DNA of 41,903 bases from Amycolatopsis thailandensis (GCF_002234405.1 NZ_NMQT01000089.1:1-41903), one strand, 5' to 3'. Counted from the first letter of the stretch, positions 14,669 through 23,070 are shown. Notes: generated by a model not told the origin, from the sequence alone. A program made the numbers and translations.

Positions 14669-15653
14669 CATTTCCGCCAGCCCGGACACGGTCGGCGTCG
14701 CGGTGGTCAACTACAAGATGCCGCGACTGCACACCAAGGCCGAAGTCCTCGACAACGCCCGCAAGATCGCCGAAATGGTGGTGGGCATGAAGTCCGGTCT
14801 GCCCGGGATGGATCTGGTGATCTTCCCGGAGTACTCGACGCAGGGCATCATGTACGACCCCAAGGAAATGTACGAGACGGCGGCGACGATTCCCGGCGAG
14901 GAAACCGAGATCTTCGCCGCGGCCTGCCGGGAAGCCCAGACCTGGGGCGTCTTCTCCATCACCGGCGAGCGGCATGAGGACCACCCCGACAAGCCGCCGT
15001 ACAACACGCTCGTGCTCATCAACGACCGCGGCGAGATCGTCCAGAAGTACCGCAAGATCCTGCCGTGGTGCCCGATCGAAGGCTGGTACCCCGGCGAAGA
15101 GACCTACGTCAGCGACGGGCCCAAGGGCATGAAGATCTCGCTGATCATCTGCGACGACGGGAACTACCCGGAGATCTGGCGCGACTGCGCGATGAAGGGC
15201 GCCGAGCTGATCGTGCGCTGCCAGGGCTACATGTATCCGGCCAAGGAACAGCAGGTGCTGATGGCCAAGGCGATGGCGTGGGCCAACAACTGTTACGTGG
15301 CCGTGGCGAACGCCGCCGGTTTCGACGGCGTGTACTCGTACTTCGGTCATTCCGCGATCATCGGCTTCGACGGGCGCACGCTCGGCGAGACCGGCGAAGA
15401 GGAGTACGGGATCCAGTACGCGCAGCTTTCGGTGTCGGCGATCCGCGACGCGCGCACCTACGACCAGTCGCAGAACCACATCTTCAAGCTGCTGCACCGC
15501 GGTTACACCGGCGTGCAGGACGCGGACGAAGGCGACAAGGGCGTCGCGGACTGCCCGTTCGACTTCTACAAGCTCTGGGTCACCGACGCCAAGAAGGCGC
15601 AGGAGAACGTCGAGTCGATCACCCGCGACACCATCACTCCTCGGAACCCATGA
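14655..15653 (+). CDS. amiE: Aliphatic amidase AmiE
   Basis: A 332-residue nitrilase-superfamily enzyme that hydrolyses short aliphatic amides to the acid and ammonia. The catalytic triad is visible at the same numbers as in Pseudomonas AmiE: Glu59 in VIFPEYSTQG, Lys134 in KYRKILPWCP and Cys166 in LIICDDGNYPE. The length is close to the 346 residues of the Pseudomonas enzyme, with a slightly shorter tail. GAAAAGGAG precedes the ATG. It overlaps amiS and its last 20 bases overlap the convergent membrane-protein gene. With AmiC and AmiS it makes an amide sensing, uptake and hydrolysis set feeding nitrogen and carbon metabolism. Confidence 0.96.
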   Translation: MRHGDISASPDTVGVAVVNYKMPRLHTKAEVLDNARKIAEMVVGMKSGLPGMDLVIFPEYSTQGIMYDPKEMYETAATIPGEETEIFAAACREAQTWGVFSITGERHEDHPDKPPYNTLVLINDRGEIVQKYRKILPWCPIEGWYPGEETYVSDGPKGMKISLIICDDGNYPEIWRDCAMKGAELIVRCQGYMYPAKEQQVLMAKAMAWANNCYVAVANAAGFDGVYSYFGHSAIIGFDGRTLGETGEEEYGIQYAQLSVSAIRDARTYDQSQNHIFKLLHRGYTGVQDADEGDKGVADCPFDFYKLWVTDAKKAQENVESITRDTITPRNP

Positions 15654-16140
15654 TGAGGACGGTGAGCCGGACACCCCGTGACGTGTGGGCGAAACTCAGC
15701 ACCAGCGGGACGAGCACCAGCGCGAAATAGGTCCACAAAGGCCAGTGGTACAGATGGTTCAGGTGCCAGGTTTCCTTGAGGGCGATGAAGAACGCGCCCC
15801 CGGTCACGATGAACCAGCCGCGGGCCTTGTTGGCGAAGGTGGCCATGGTGCGCCGCTGCTCGGTCGTGAGCGAATTCATGATCTCGCGGTGCGCCTTGGC
15901 CCGCCGCCGCCGCTCCTTGGCGATGGCCACCGGCGGCAGCAGCCACCACCAGCGCGAAACGGGCTTGCCGAAGGAGGGGCGAGGCGCCTCCTTGACCGAC
16001 CGCAGATCGCCGAACCGCTCGCTCTCCTCGCGGAGTTCGAGCGCGCCCTGGTACATCGGCCCGGCGACGAGGAGCCAGCCGCCGAGAAAGGCGGACCAGG
16101 CGATGAAGTACTCGATGTGGATCACCCCTCCCCGGATCAC
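15634..16140 (-). CDS. Small membrane protein of unknown function
   Basis: A 168-residue protein from GTG 16140; a later GTG at 16125 sits directly after GGGGAGG and is possible. Hydrophobic segments at about 10-29, 108-126 and 132-150 flank a basic cytoplasmic middle (KERRRRAKAHREIM around residue 80). The C-terminus is short and acidic. I do not recognise the family. It is convergent with amiE (20-base overlap) and divergent from the AHSA1 gene, so no operon partner explains it. Confidence 0.65.
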   Translation of the reverse strand: MIRGGVIHIEYFIAWSAFLGGWLLVAGPMYQGALELREESERFGDLRSVKEAPRPSFGKPVSRWWWLLPPVAIAKERRRRAKAHREIMNSLTTEQRRTMATFANKARGWFIVTGGAFFIALKETWHLNHLYHWPLWTYFALVLVPLVLSFAHTSRGVRLTVLIMGSEE

Positions 16141-16190
16141 CGACGTCCGTGATCCCCGGTGATCAGCCTATCCGCCCTAGACTCGGGCCC

Positions 16191-16655
16191 ATGGACAGGA
16201 TCGACAGCGGCAGCCGGGTGATCGCCGCACCGCCCGCGACCGTCTACGAAGCCTTACTGGACCGGGAGTCCCTCGAAGCCTGGCTGCCGCCCGAAGGCAT
16301 GCGCGGCCGGATCGAACGCTGGGATCCGCGGCCCGGCGGCGGCTTCCGGATGACGCTGACCTACCTCGACGCGTCCGCCGCGCCCGGCAAATCGTCGGAC
16401 GCGACGGACGTCGTCGAAGTCGGCTTCGCCGATCTGGTGCCGCGAGAACGCGTGGTGCAGCTGGCCGTTTTCGAGTCCGAGGACCCGGCGTTCGCGGGCA
16501 CCATGACGATGACCTGGGAGCTGGCCGCCGCGGGTGACGGCACCGAAGTGACCGTCACCGCGACGGACGTCCCGTCCGGCATCGGCCAGGCGGATCACGA
16601 AGCCGGGATCGCCTCCTCCTTGGCCAATCTGGCTTCCTTCGCCGAAGCCCGCTGA
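16191..16655 (+). CDS. SRPBCC/AHSA1-family ligand-binding protein
   Basis: A 154-residue protein with the START-like fold: SGSRVIAAPPATVYEALLD, WLPPEGMRGRIERWDPRPGG and a final amphipathic helix ASSLANLASFAEA. Actinomycete members often bind hydrophobic ligands, or are regulated with ArsR or TetR genes; no such partner is adjacent. The start is ATG 16191, with no clear Shine-Dalgarno sequence. Codon 22 is a TTA (16254-16256), rare in high-GC actinomycetes and a mark of bldA-dependent translation. Its last 61 bases overlap the end of the convergent DHA2 gene. Confidence 0.8.
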   Translation: MDRIDSGSRVIAAPPATVYEALLDRESLEAWLPPEGMRGRIERWDPRPGGGFRMTLTYLDASAAPGKSSDATDVVEVGFADLVPRERVVQLAVFESEDPAFAGTMTMTWELAAAGDGTEVTVTATDVPSGIGQADHEAGIASSLANLASFAEAR

Positions 16656-18034
16656 CGGCGGGGCGCGATGACGATCGCGGCGAGGACGGCCATCACCAGC
16701 GGCACGACCAGCGCCGCCCGGAAACCGCCGAGCGCGGCCTGCGGCGAACCGTCCCCGAGGGCGGCGGTGCTGACGGCGGTCACCGCGGACAGCCCGAGCG
16801 CCGCCCCGAACTGGAAGGACGTGTACAGCAGGCCGCCCGCCAGTCCCTGCTCGTCTTCGGCGACCCCGTCGGTGGCGACGATCGTCAGCGGTCCGTAGGC
16901 CAGGGCGAACCCGAGTCCCAACAGGATCATCGACGGGAACATCGCCGCGTATGTCCAGTCCATGCCCAGCGGCAGGAAGAGCGCGTACGCCACGACAGCG
17001 AGCACGATGCCGCCGAAGATCACCCGCGTGTTGCCGAACTTCGCCACCAGCCGGGGGGTCAGCGTCGGCGCGAGGATCGCGTCGATCCCGGTCGCCAGCA
17101 GCGCCAGGCTCGTCTCCAGCGTCGACCAGCCGCGGAGTTCCTGCAGGTACAGCGTCACGAGGAACTGGAACCCGAAGAACGAGCCCGCGTAGAGCAGGGT
17201 GCTGATGTTCGCCCGCAGCAACGGTCCCGACCGCAGGATGCCCAGCCGCACCAGTGGCGCGGGCGAGCGGCGTTCGATGGCCACGAAGACCACCAGCGCC
17301 GCCGCTCCCCCGGCGAAGGAAGCGACCGTCCAGCCCCAGCCCTGCCCGGGATGTTCCAGCCGGATCACCCCGTAGGCGAGCAGCAGCATCGCCGCGGTCA
17401 CCGTGACCGCTCCGCCGAAGTCCAGGCCCCGGGCGGCGCGGGCTTGTTTCACCGGCTCCTTGATGAGCCAGAGCGCGGCGGCCAGGATGACCGCGGCCAG
17501 GATCACCGGCGTGAAGAACACCCAGCGCCAGTCGATCCCGGTCAGCAGTCCGCCGATGACGAGGCCGAGCGCGAAACCGCCGGCCGCGGTGCCGGCGTAG
17601 AACAGCAGCGCCTTGGTGCGTTTCGGGCCTTCTTCGAAGCTCGTGGTGATGATCGACAGACCGGCGGGGGTCATGAAGGCCGCCGCGACCCCGGTGACGA
17701 ACCGGGCGAGCAAGAGCATCCAGCCTTCGGTGGCGAACCCGCCCAGCCCGGAGAAGACGAGGAACACCACCAGCCAGGTGAGGAACATGCGGCGGCGGCC
17801 GTACAGGTCCGCGGCGCGCCCGCCCAGCAGCATGAACCCGCCGTAACCGAGCACGTAGGCGCTCACCACGCCGCTCAGGGTCGCGGTCGACAGGCCGAGT
17901 TCGGCCCGGATGGAGGGCAGCGCCACGTTCAGCATCGCGATGTCGATGCCTTCCAGGAAGATGGCGCCGCACAGCACCAGGAGCACGCCCCAGGCACGTC
18001 CGCTCATCCGGTCGGCGGCACGTGTTGTAGTCAA
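16595..18034 (-). CDS. DHA2-family (14-segment) MFS drug exporter
   Basis: A 479-residue proton-driven exporter from TTG 18034, chosen because GAGGGAG lies about eight bases upstream. Upstream in-frame starts would run into the HxlR promoter. Motif A GGRAADLYGRRRMF after helix 2 and the antiporter motif C-type region GVAAAFMTPAGLSIITTSF are present, with about 14 hydrophobic helices. The C-terminal 20 residues overlap the AHSA1 gene on the other strand. The divergent HxlR regulator, with an inverted repeat between the starts, suggests stress- or quinone-type induction. The substrate is unknown. Confidence 0.9.
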   Translation of the reverse strand: MTTTRAADRMSGRAWGVLLVLCGAIFLEGIDIAMLNVALPSIRAELGLSTATLSGVVSAYVLGYGGFMLLGGRAADLYGRRRMFLTWLVVFLVFSGLGGFATEGWMLLLARFVTGVAAAFMTPAGLSIITTSFEEGPKRTKALLFYAGTAAGGFALGLVIGGLLTGIDWRWVFFTPVILAAVILAAALWLIKEPVKQARAARGLDFGGAVTVTAAMLLLAYGVIRLEHPGQGWGWTVASFAGGAAALVVFVAIERRSPAPLVRLGILRSGPLLRANISTLLYAGSFFGFQFLVTLYLQELRGWSTLETSLALLATGIDAILAPTLTPRLVAKFGNTRVIFGGIVLAVVAYALFLPLGMDWTYAAMFPSMILLGLGFALAYGPLTIVATDGVAEDEQGLAGGLLYTSFQFGAALGLSAVTAVSTAALGDGSPQAALGGFRAALVVPLVMAVLAAIVIAPRRQRASAKEARLAKEEAIPAS

Positions 18035-18058
18035 GTTCAGTTCTCCCTCGGTGGACAA

Positions 18059-18093
18059 GGGACCGACGGTTACCCGAATGCCAGTCGGTTCCC
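18059..18093. promoter_or_regulatory. Inverted repeat between the DHA2 exporter and HxlR genes
   Basis: GGGACCGAC (18059-18067) is mirrored by GTCGGTTCCC (18084-18093), with one extra base in the right arm. It lies in the 98-base divergent promoter region and is a plausible HxlR operator. Confidence 0.45.
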
Positions 18094-18095
18094 TC

Positions 18096-18124
18096 TTGTA
18101 ACCAAGGAGATCTTCGGACACTAT
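18096..18124 (+). promoter_or_regulatory. Promoter giving a leaderless HxlR transcript
   Basis: TTGTAA (18096-18101), a 17-base spacer and CACTAT (18119-18124) place the transcription start at about 18131-18133, on the ATG. The absence of a Shine-Dalgarno sequence agrees with leaderless translation. Confidence 0.4.
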
Positions 18125-18132
18125 CGGTGACC

Positions 18133-18555
18133 ATGGAAGAAGGCACTTTGAACTCACCCAGTCGTTGTGAACTCACCGAGGAGGACTACGAGGCCTTCCA
18201 GTGGGACACCCGCGAGGACTGCGAGGTCCGCCAGATCCTGGACCGGGTGGCGGACAAGTGGTCGCTGCTGGTCATCGCGCTGCTCGACCTGAACACCCTC
18301 CGGTTCACCGAGCTGAAGTACAAGATCGACGGCATCAGCCAGCGGATGCTCACCACTACACTGCGTCACCTCGAACGCGACGGGCTCGTGTCCCGGACCG
18401 TCTACCCGGTCGTGCCGCCCCGCGTGGACTACGCGCTGACACCGCTGGGCATGACGTTGCACAAGACCATCCAGTCGCTGGTCACCTGGACCGAAGACCA
18501 CCGGAGCGAGATCGCCCTCGCGCGCGACCAGTACGACAAACGCGTCAACGCCTAG
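18133..18555 (+). CDS. HxlR-family winged-helix regulator
   Basis: A 140-residue regulator from ATG 18133. The HxlR signature is clear: Cys in REDCEVRQILDRVADKWSLL, then LRFTELKYKIDGISQRMLTTTLRHLERDGL and the wing PRVDYALTPLG. HxlR proteins commonly sense electrophiles through the conserved Cys. It is divergent from a DHA2 exporter and eight bases upstream of a ROK regulator, so the two regulators probably share a transcript. No ribosome-binding site is visible; the promoter spacing suggests a leaderless mRNA. Confidence 0.92.
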   Translation: MEEGTLNSPSRCELTEEDYEAFQWDTREDCEVRQILDRVADKWSLLVIALLDLNTLRFTELKYKIDGISQRMLTTTLRHLERDGLVSRTVYPVVPPRVDYALTPLGMTLHKTIQSLVTWTEDHRSEIALARDQYDKRVNA

Positions 18556-18563
18556 GGAGCCGT

Positions 18564-19538
18564 ATGGCCAGACTGTCCGGAGGGGATCCGTCACTGCTGC
18601 GGCGGCTCAACGCCATCGCCGTCCTGCGAGCGCTGTACGCGGCCGAGGAGCTCACCCTCGCGGAACTGGTCAAAGCGAGCGAGGTCTCCCGGCCGACGGT
18701 CGAGGAGATCGCCACCGACCTCGGCGGTCAGGGCCTGGTCGAGGAAGTCCCGCTCTCCCCCGGCGCGCCGCGACCGGTGGGCAGACCCGCGAAGCGCTAC
18801 CGCTTCCGTCCCGAAGCCGGACAGGTCGCCGGCCTCGAAGTCGGCCCGCATCGGGCGTTGTGCCTGGTCGCCGACCTGCGGGGCGAGGTCATCGGGCGGG
18901 CGAGGGCCGAACTCACCCCGGAGATGGACGCGTCCGACCGGCTCGGCACCGCCCGCCGGATGCTCGACGTCGCCGTCCGGGGCCACGCGAACGTGCGAGT
19001 GCTCGGCATCGGCACCACCGGCGTGGTGTCCGGCGGCAAGGTCGTCCGCGACGACCGTCTTCCCGGCTGGACCGGCGTCGACCTGCCGACGGAGTTCGGC
19101 GGTGGTTGCCCGGTGCTCGCCGGGAACGACACCAAGCTCGCGACGCTGGCCGAGCACTGGCGCGGCGTCGCGCACGGTGTGGACGACGTCGTCTACGTGC
19201 GGGCCGGGCGCACCGTCTCGCTGGGCCTGCTGCTCGGCGGGAAGCTGCACGACGGCCACCACGGCGCGGCGGGCGAGATCGGCGTCCTGCGGCGGGGCGG
19301 CGGTTTCGTCGAGCTGGTCGCCGCGAGCGTGCTCGCCGTCGACCCGCAACTGGTGGTGATCGGCGGCTCCGGAGACTGGCTGACCGCGCCACTGCGCGCC
19401 GAACTGACCCGGTTGTGCCTGTTCCCGGTGCGCGTCGAGGCGTCGACGCTCGGCGAGGACTCGGTGGCGCTCGGCGCGGTACGGCTGGCGCTGAGCCGCG
19501 TGGAACGCGAACTGTTCAGCGTCGCGGACGTCGCCTGA
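18564..19538 (+). CDS. ROK-family regulator with a shortened kinase-like domain
   Basis: A 324-residue protein from ATG 18564 (GGGAG upstream). The N-terminal winged helix is ELTLAELVKASEVSRPTVEE. The ROK domain has the phosphate-binding-like GLEVGPHRALCLVADLRG, the NDT motif (GNDTKLATLAEHW) and GAAGEIGVL. After that it jumps straight to DPQLVVIGGSGDW. The Cys-rich zinc motif (CxCGxxGCxE type) and the helices that normally follow are missing, which explains the short length (about 380-400 is usual). It may bind a ligand differently or have lost catalysis. It is probably co-transcribed with HxlR and overlaps the convergent permease by 23 bases. Confidence 0.85.
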   Translation: MARLSGGDPSLLRRLNAIAVLRALYAAEELTLAELVKASEVSRPTVEEIATDLGGQGLVEEVPLSPGAPRPVGRPAKRYRFRPEAGQVAGLEVGPHRALCLVADLRGEVIGRARAELTPEMDASDRLGTARRMLDVAVRGHANVRVLGIGTTGVVSGGKVVRDDRLPGWTGVDLPTEFGGGCPVLAGNDTKLATLAEHWRGVAHGVDDVVYVRAGRTVSLGLLLGGKLHDGHHGAAGEIGVLRRGGGFVELVAASVLAVDPQLVVIGGSGDWLTAPLRAELTRLCLFPVRVEASTLGEDSVALGAVRLALSRVERELFSVADVA

Positions 19539-20904
19539 GCAGGCTGATCACCACGATCAGCACGGCCACCGCGCCGCTGGTGAACAGCTGCGCCCGCGCG
19601 TCGGCGTCCGTCCACATGAGAATGAGGACGCCCGCCATCGCGATCAGGGCGACCCAGCTGAGCCACGGGAAGCCCCACATCCGCACCGGCAGATCCGCGG
19701 CCGTGCCGTCGCGTTCCGCCGCCTTCCTCAGCCGCAGCTGGGAAACGGCGACGAAGATCCACACCAGCAGGATGTTCGCGCCGATGGCGTTGAGCAGGAA
19801 CGGCAGCACGTGTTCGGGCGCGAGGAAGTTCAGCAGTACGGCCACGAACCCGAAGGCCACCGACGACAGCACCGCGGTCCGGGGGACGCCCGAGCCGGAC
19901 AGCTTCAGCATCGCGCGCGGCGCTTCACCGCGTTCGGCCAGGGAGAACACCATCCGCGAGGCGCCGTAGAGGTTCGCGTTCAGCGCCGAGAGCAGCGAAG
20001 TCAGCACGACGAAGCTCATCAGCAACGCCGCCGCCGGCACGCCGATCTGCTCCAGGATGGTCACGAACGGGCTGGTGTTGGCCGAAGCCGATTCCCACGG
20101 CAGCAACAACACCATCAGCGCGACCGAGCCGATGTAGAACAGCAGCAGCCGCACGATGACCGTGCGCGTGGTGCGGCGGATCGAGTCGGCCGGATCCTCG
20201 GACTCCGCCGCGGCGATGGTGACCAGTTCCATGCCACCGAAGGAGAACGCGACCGCGAGCAGGCCGGTCAGCACACCTTGGAGGCCGTTGGGCAGGAAAC
20301 CGCCGTGTCCGGTGAGATTGCTCCGGCCGACCGGCGTCGTCCCCGGCAGGATCCCGAACACCGCCAGCGTGCCGAGCACGAGGAAGCCGACCACGGCGGT
20401 CACCTTGATGGCGCCGAACCAGAACTCGAACTCCCCGAACGAGCGCACCGCGAACAGGTTCACCACGGTCAGCACCGCCATGAACAGCAGCACCCAGGTC
20501 CACTGTGGAATCCCGGGCAGCAGCCCGTTCGCGATCCCCGCCGCCGCGGTCGCCTCGGCGGCCACCACGACCACCAGCAGCGACCAGTACAGCCAGCCGA
20601 CGGTGAACCCGGCCCAGCGGCCGAGCGCCTTCTCCGCGTACACCGAGAACGAACCGCTGCTCGGCTCGGCGGCCGCCATCTCTCCCAGCATGCGCATGAC
20701 GAGCACCATCAGCAGGCCGGCGACCACATAGGACAGCAGGATGCCGGGGCCCGCGGTCTTGATCCCCGCGCCGGTGCCGACGAACAGGCCCGCCCCGATC
20801 GCCCCGCTGATGGCCAGCATGGTGACGTGCCGCCGCCGGAAGCCGGTGCCGAGCGACCGGGTCTCGATCGCGGTCACGGGTTCGGCGGGACCTGGTGCGG
20901 GCAT
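19516..20904 (-). CDS. Amino-acid permease (APC superfamily, GabP-like)
   Basis: A 462-residue 12-segment permease. ATG 20904 is chosen as start; TTG 20943, overlapping the decarboxylase stop, is an alternative. The APC amino-acid transporter signature is seen in MLAISGAIGAGLFVGTGAG and GPGILLSYVVAGLLM, followed by GEMAAAEPSSGSFSVYA. Proton-coupled uptake of GABA, aromatic or other amino acids is the family role. It follows the PLP decarboxylase on the same strand with at most 35 bases between, so it probably imports the decarboxylase substrate or exchanges it for the amine product. Confidence 0.9.
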   Translation of the reverse strand: MPAPGPAEPVTAIETRSLGTGFRRRHVTMLAISGAIGAGLFVGTGAGIKTAGPGILLSYVVAGLLMVLVMRMLGEMAAAEPSSGSFSVYAEKALGRWAGFTVGWLYWSLLVVVVAAEATAAAGIANGLLPGIPQWTWVLLFMAVLTVVNLFAVRSFGEFEFWFGAIKVTAVVGFLVLGTLAVFGILPGTTPVGRSNLTGHGGFLPNGLQGVLTGLLAVAFSFGGMELVTIAAAESEDPADSIRRTTRTVIVRLLLFYIGSVALMVLLLPWESASANTSPFVTILEQIGVPAAALLMSFVVLTSLLSALNANLYGASRMVFSLAERGEAPRAMLKLSGSGVPRTAVLSSVAFGFVAVLLNFLAPEHVLPFLLNAIGANILLVWIFVAVSQLRLRKAAERDGTAADLPVRMWGFPWLSWVALIAMAGVLILMWTDADARAQLFTSGAVAVLIVVISLLRRRPRR

Positions 20905-20939
20905 GGTGGATCCATTCGTTCGCGGCGGTACTGAGGAGC

Positions 20940-22304
20940 TCAACCGCGGGACAACTCTTCCAGCCGTTCGTGCAGCCGGTCGACGTGGTCCTCGCTTTCG
21001 GGCTTCATCAGCACGCTACGCAGGATCCTCGCGCCGTCCGCATCCGCGTCGACCCCGGTGTGACGCAGACCGAACTGCGGCCCGCTCACCCGGAGCGTGC
21101 TGAGGAACACCGGATCCTTCGCCGCGGCCATCCCGACGCGCATGATCCGCGCGCTCGCCTCGTCGATCTTCGACAGCGAAAGCGGTTCCGTGCGAGGGAA
21201 GTAGGTGACGATGTCGAGTTCCGGTGGCTGGTACAGGTCGAACCGCTCGGAGTCCTCCAGCAGCTTCGCCCACCGCAGCGCCGCGCGGCGGCCTGCCGCG
21301 AGGACCCGGCCCAGCCCGTCGGGCGTGGGCGGCAGCACCCGGAAGGTGAGCCACAACGCGGCGGCGGCCGCGCCCGCCCGGGAGCATTCGAGACTGATCT
21401 CGCCGAGGTGCAGGTCTTCCGAGGTGAAGTAGGTGTACGGCGAATCGTGCAGGTAGAACCGGCCCGCCGCCGGATCCTTGAAGAGCACCGCGCCGCAACC
21501 ATAAGGCTGGAGGCCGTGCTTGTGCGGGTCGATCACGATCGAATCGGCCTCGGCGATGGCGAGCCACGGGGCTTCGGGCAGCCCTTCCGGACCGTCCAAA
21601 CCGGACAGAAGCCGGAAGAAACCGCCGTAGGCCGCGTCGACGTGCACCCGGACGCCGTAGCGTTCGCGCAGCGCCAGCACCTCGTGGACCGGCTCCACCG
21701 TGCCGAGCGCCGTCGTGCCCGCGGTGACCACCACGGTGCCGATCTTCCCGGTGCGCAACAGCTCTTCCAGCGCGTCGAGATCCATCGCGCCGCGGGCGTC
21801 GGCGGGCACCGTATGCCCCTCGACGCCGAGTACGCCGCACATCCGGCCGTGCGTGTAGTGCGCCTCGGCGCTGTACGCGATCCCCTTGCCCGGATGCGTT
21901 TCCCGCGCGACGAACAACGCCTCCAGGTTCGCCACCGTGCCGCTGGTGGTCAGATGCCCCAGATGCTCCGGGTAGCCGAACATCGTGGCCAGCTGCTGAA
22001 CCACTTCGCGTTCCATCTCGGCCGTCGCGGGACCGCCGTCGAGCGCGTGGTTGTTGGGGTTGACCAGCATCGCGGTCAGGTAGCCGACCACCGCGGCCGG
22101 ATGCGGCGGTTTGAGCATCTGGCCCGCGTAGGACGGGTGGAAGAACGGGTAGTTGTCCTTCAGGCGCTCGGTGAGCTCCTCGAACGCGGTCTCGAACCGC
22201 CCGTCGGAGATCTCCAGCGACGGATGCGGCCGCACGGGGGTGAACGTCTCCGCCCACGCCTCGTTCGACGTCAACGCCTGCCCGAGCCAGTACCGGAAGT
22301 CCAT
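20940..22304 (-). CDS. PLP-dependent group II amino-acid decarboxylase
   Basis: A 454-residue fold-type I enzyme from ATG 22304, with AAGGG nine bases upstream. HLTTSGTVANLEALF (117-131), HVDAAYGG (221-228, PLP-binding Asp223) and DPHKHGLQPYG (259-269, Schiff-base Lys262) mark the group II decarboxylase family (aromatic amino acid, glutamate and histidine decarboxylases). The HKHG context differs from the usual HKW of eukaryotic aromatic decarboxylases, so the substrate is uncertain. It is coupled to the permease downstream and has a MarR gene 78 bases upstream on the same strand. A perfect 12-base palindrome AAGGGCGCCCTT overlaps its ribosome-binding site. Confidence 0.88.
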   Translation of the reverse strand: MDFRYWLGQALTSNEAWAETFTPVRPHPSLEISDGRFETAFEELTERLKDNYPFFHPSYAGQMLKPPHPAAVVGYLTAMLVNPNNHALDGGPATAEMEREVVQQLATMFGYPEHLGHLTTSGTVANLEALFVARETHPGKGIAYSAEAHYTHGRMCGVLGVEGHTVPADARGAMDLDALEELLRTGKIGTVVVTAGTTALGTVEPVHEVLALRERYGVRVHVDAAYGGFFRLLSGLDGPEGLPEAPWLAIAEADSIVIDPHKHGLQPYGCGAVLFKDPAAGRFYLHDSPYTYFTSEDLHLGEISLECSRAGAAAAALWLTFRVLPPTPDGLGRVLAAGRRAALRWAKLLEDSERFDLYQPPELDIVTYFPRTEPLSLSKIDEASARIMRVGMAAAKDPVFLSTLRVSGPQFGLRHTGVDADADGARILRSVLMKPESEDHVDRLHERLEELSRG

Positions 22305-22305
22305 C

Positions 22306-22317
22306 AAGGGCGCCCTT
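22306..22317. promoter_or_regulatory. Perfect palindrome over the decarboxylase ribosome-binding site
   Basis: AAGGGCGCCCTT is a 12-base perfect palindrome one base upstream of the decarboxylase ATG. It may be an operator or simply a structured ribosome-binding site. Confidence 0.3.
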
Positions 22318-22382
22318 CGATCGTTCGGCTCCAAAAAACGTAAGAGTCCCCGGAGGTCTCGCGCAACCGTCTTCGGTAGGGG

Positions 22383-22928
22383 TCAGGGCCCCTTGGCGAC
22401 CGCCGCCTGGCGCCGTTCTTCGCCCTTCTCTTCCAGTTGCTTGACGATCTCCCGCAGCGAAACCGCCAACTCGGTGCATTCCGCCGGGCTGAGCCTGTCG
22501 GTGACGAACGCTTCCTCCTGGTTGAACTCCGGGAACAGCTCCCGCATCAGCCGCTCCCCCTCCGGTGTCAGCGCGAGCAGCACCAGGCGTCCGTCTTCGG
22601 GATGTTTGCGCCGCGTGACCAGGCCGTGGGCTTCCAGGGTCTTCATCACGCCGGTCAGCGTGCCCTTGGTGATCCCGGATTCCGCGGCGACGTGCCTGGT
22701 CTCCTTCTCGCCGAAGATCCACACCACCCAGAGCACCACGAACGCGGTCCAGGTGAGGCCCGCGGTGCGCAGCACCGAGTTCTCGAAGTGCAGCCGGACC
22801 GCGATGGCCGCGCGGTGGAGGTTGGCCACCGCCTCCATCCGCTCCCACAGCAAGGGGATTCCGCCCAGCTTGGCGCGCACGGCGTTCTCGGTCTCGGCCA
22901 GCGTGTGATATCCGGTCAACACCCACAT
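22383..22928 (-). CDS. MarR-family regulator of the decarboxylase-permease set
   Basis: A 181-residue protein from ATG 22928 (GGTGAGG upstream); longer frames exist but are Pro-rich and unlike the family. The winged helix is KETRHVAAESGITKGTLTGVMKTLEAHGLV with the wing KHPEDGRLVLLALTPEG. The N-terminal 50 residues are longer than in a minimal MarR and are helical. It lies upstream of the decarboxylase on the same strand, and a TGTCCGG-TT-CCGGACA palindrome (23041-23056) lies about 110 bases ahead. Control of the decarboxylase is inferred from position only. Confidence 0.88.
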   Translation of the reverse strand: MWVLTGYHTLAETENAVRAKLGGIPLLWERMEAVANLHRAAIAVRLHFENSVLRTAGLTWTAFVVLWVVWIFGEKETRHVAAESGITKGTLTGVMKTLEAHGLVTRRKHPEDGRLVLLALTPEGERLMRELFPEFNQEEAFVTDRLSPAECTELAVSLREIVKQLEEKGEERRQAAVAKGP

Positions 22929-23040
22929 CCTCACCGGCCCCGGAGGTACCAGCCCGGTGGGCACGCACCCCCGCGCGCCCGATCCGCCGATCGTATGCGG
23001 AACGGCGTGAGTCCACAGTGGTCTTTTCGGGGCCGGATCC

Positions 23041-23056
23041 TGTCCGGTTCCGGACA
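23041..23056. promoter_or_regulatory. Perfect palindrome upstream of marR
   Basis: TGTCCGG-TT-CCGGACA has seven-base perfect arms and a 2-base spacer. It lies in the gap between the LigD-type polymerase gene and the marR start, where an autoregulatory operator would be expected. Confidence 0.4.
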
Positions 23057-23070
23057 ACGCCGGGGCGGGC

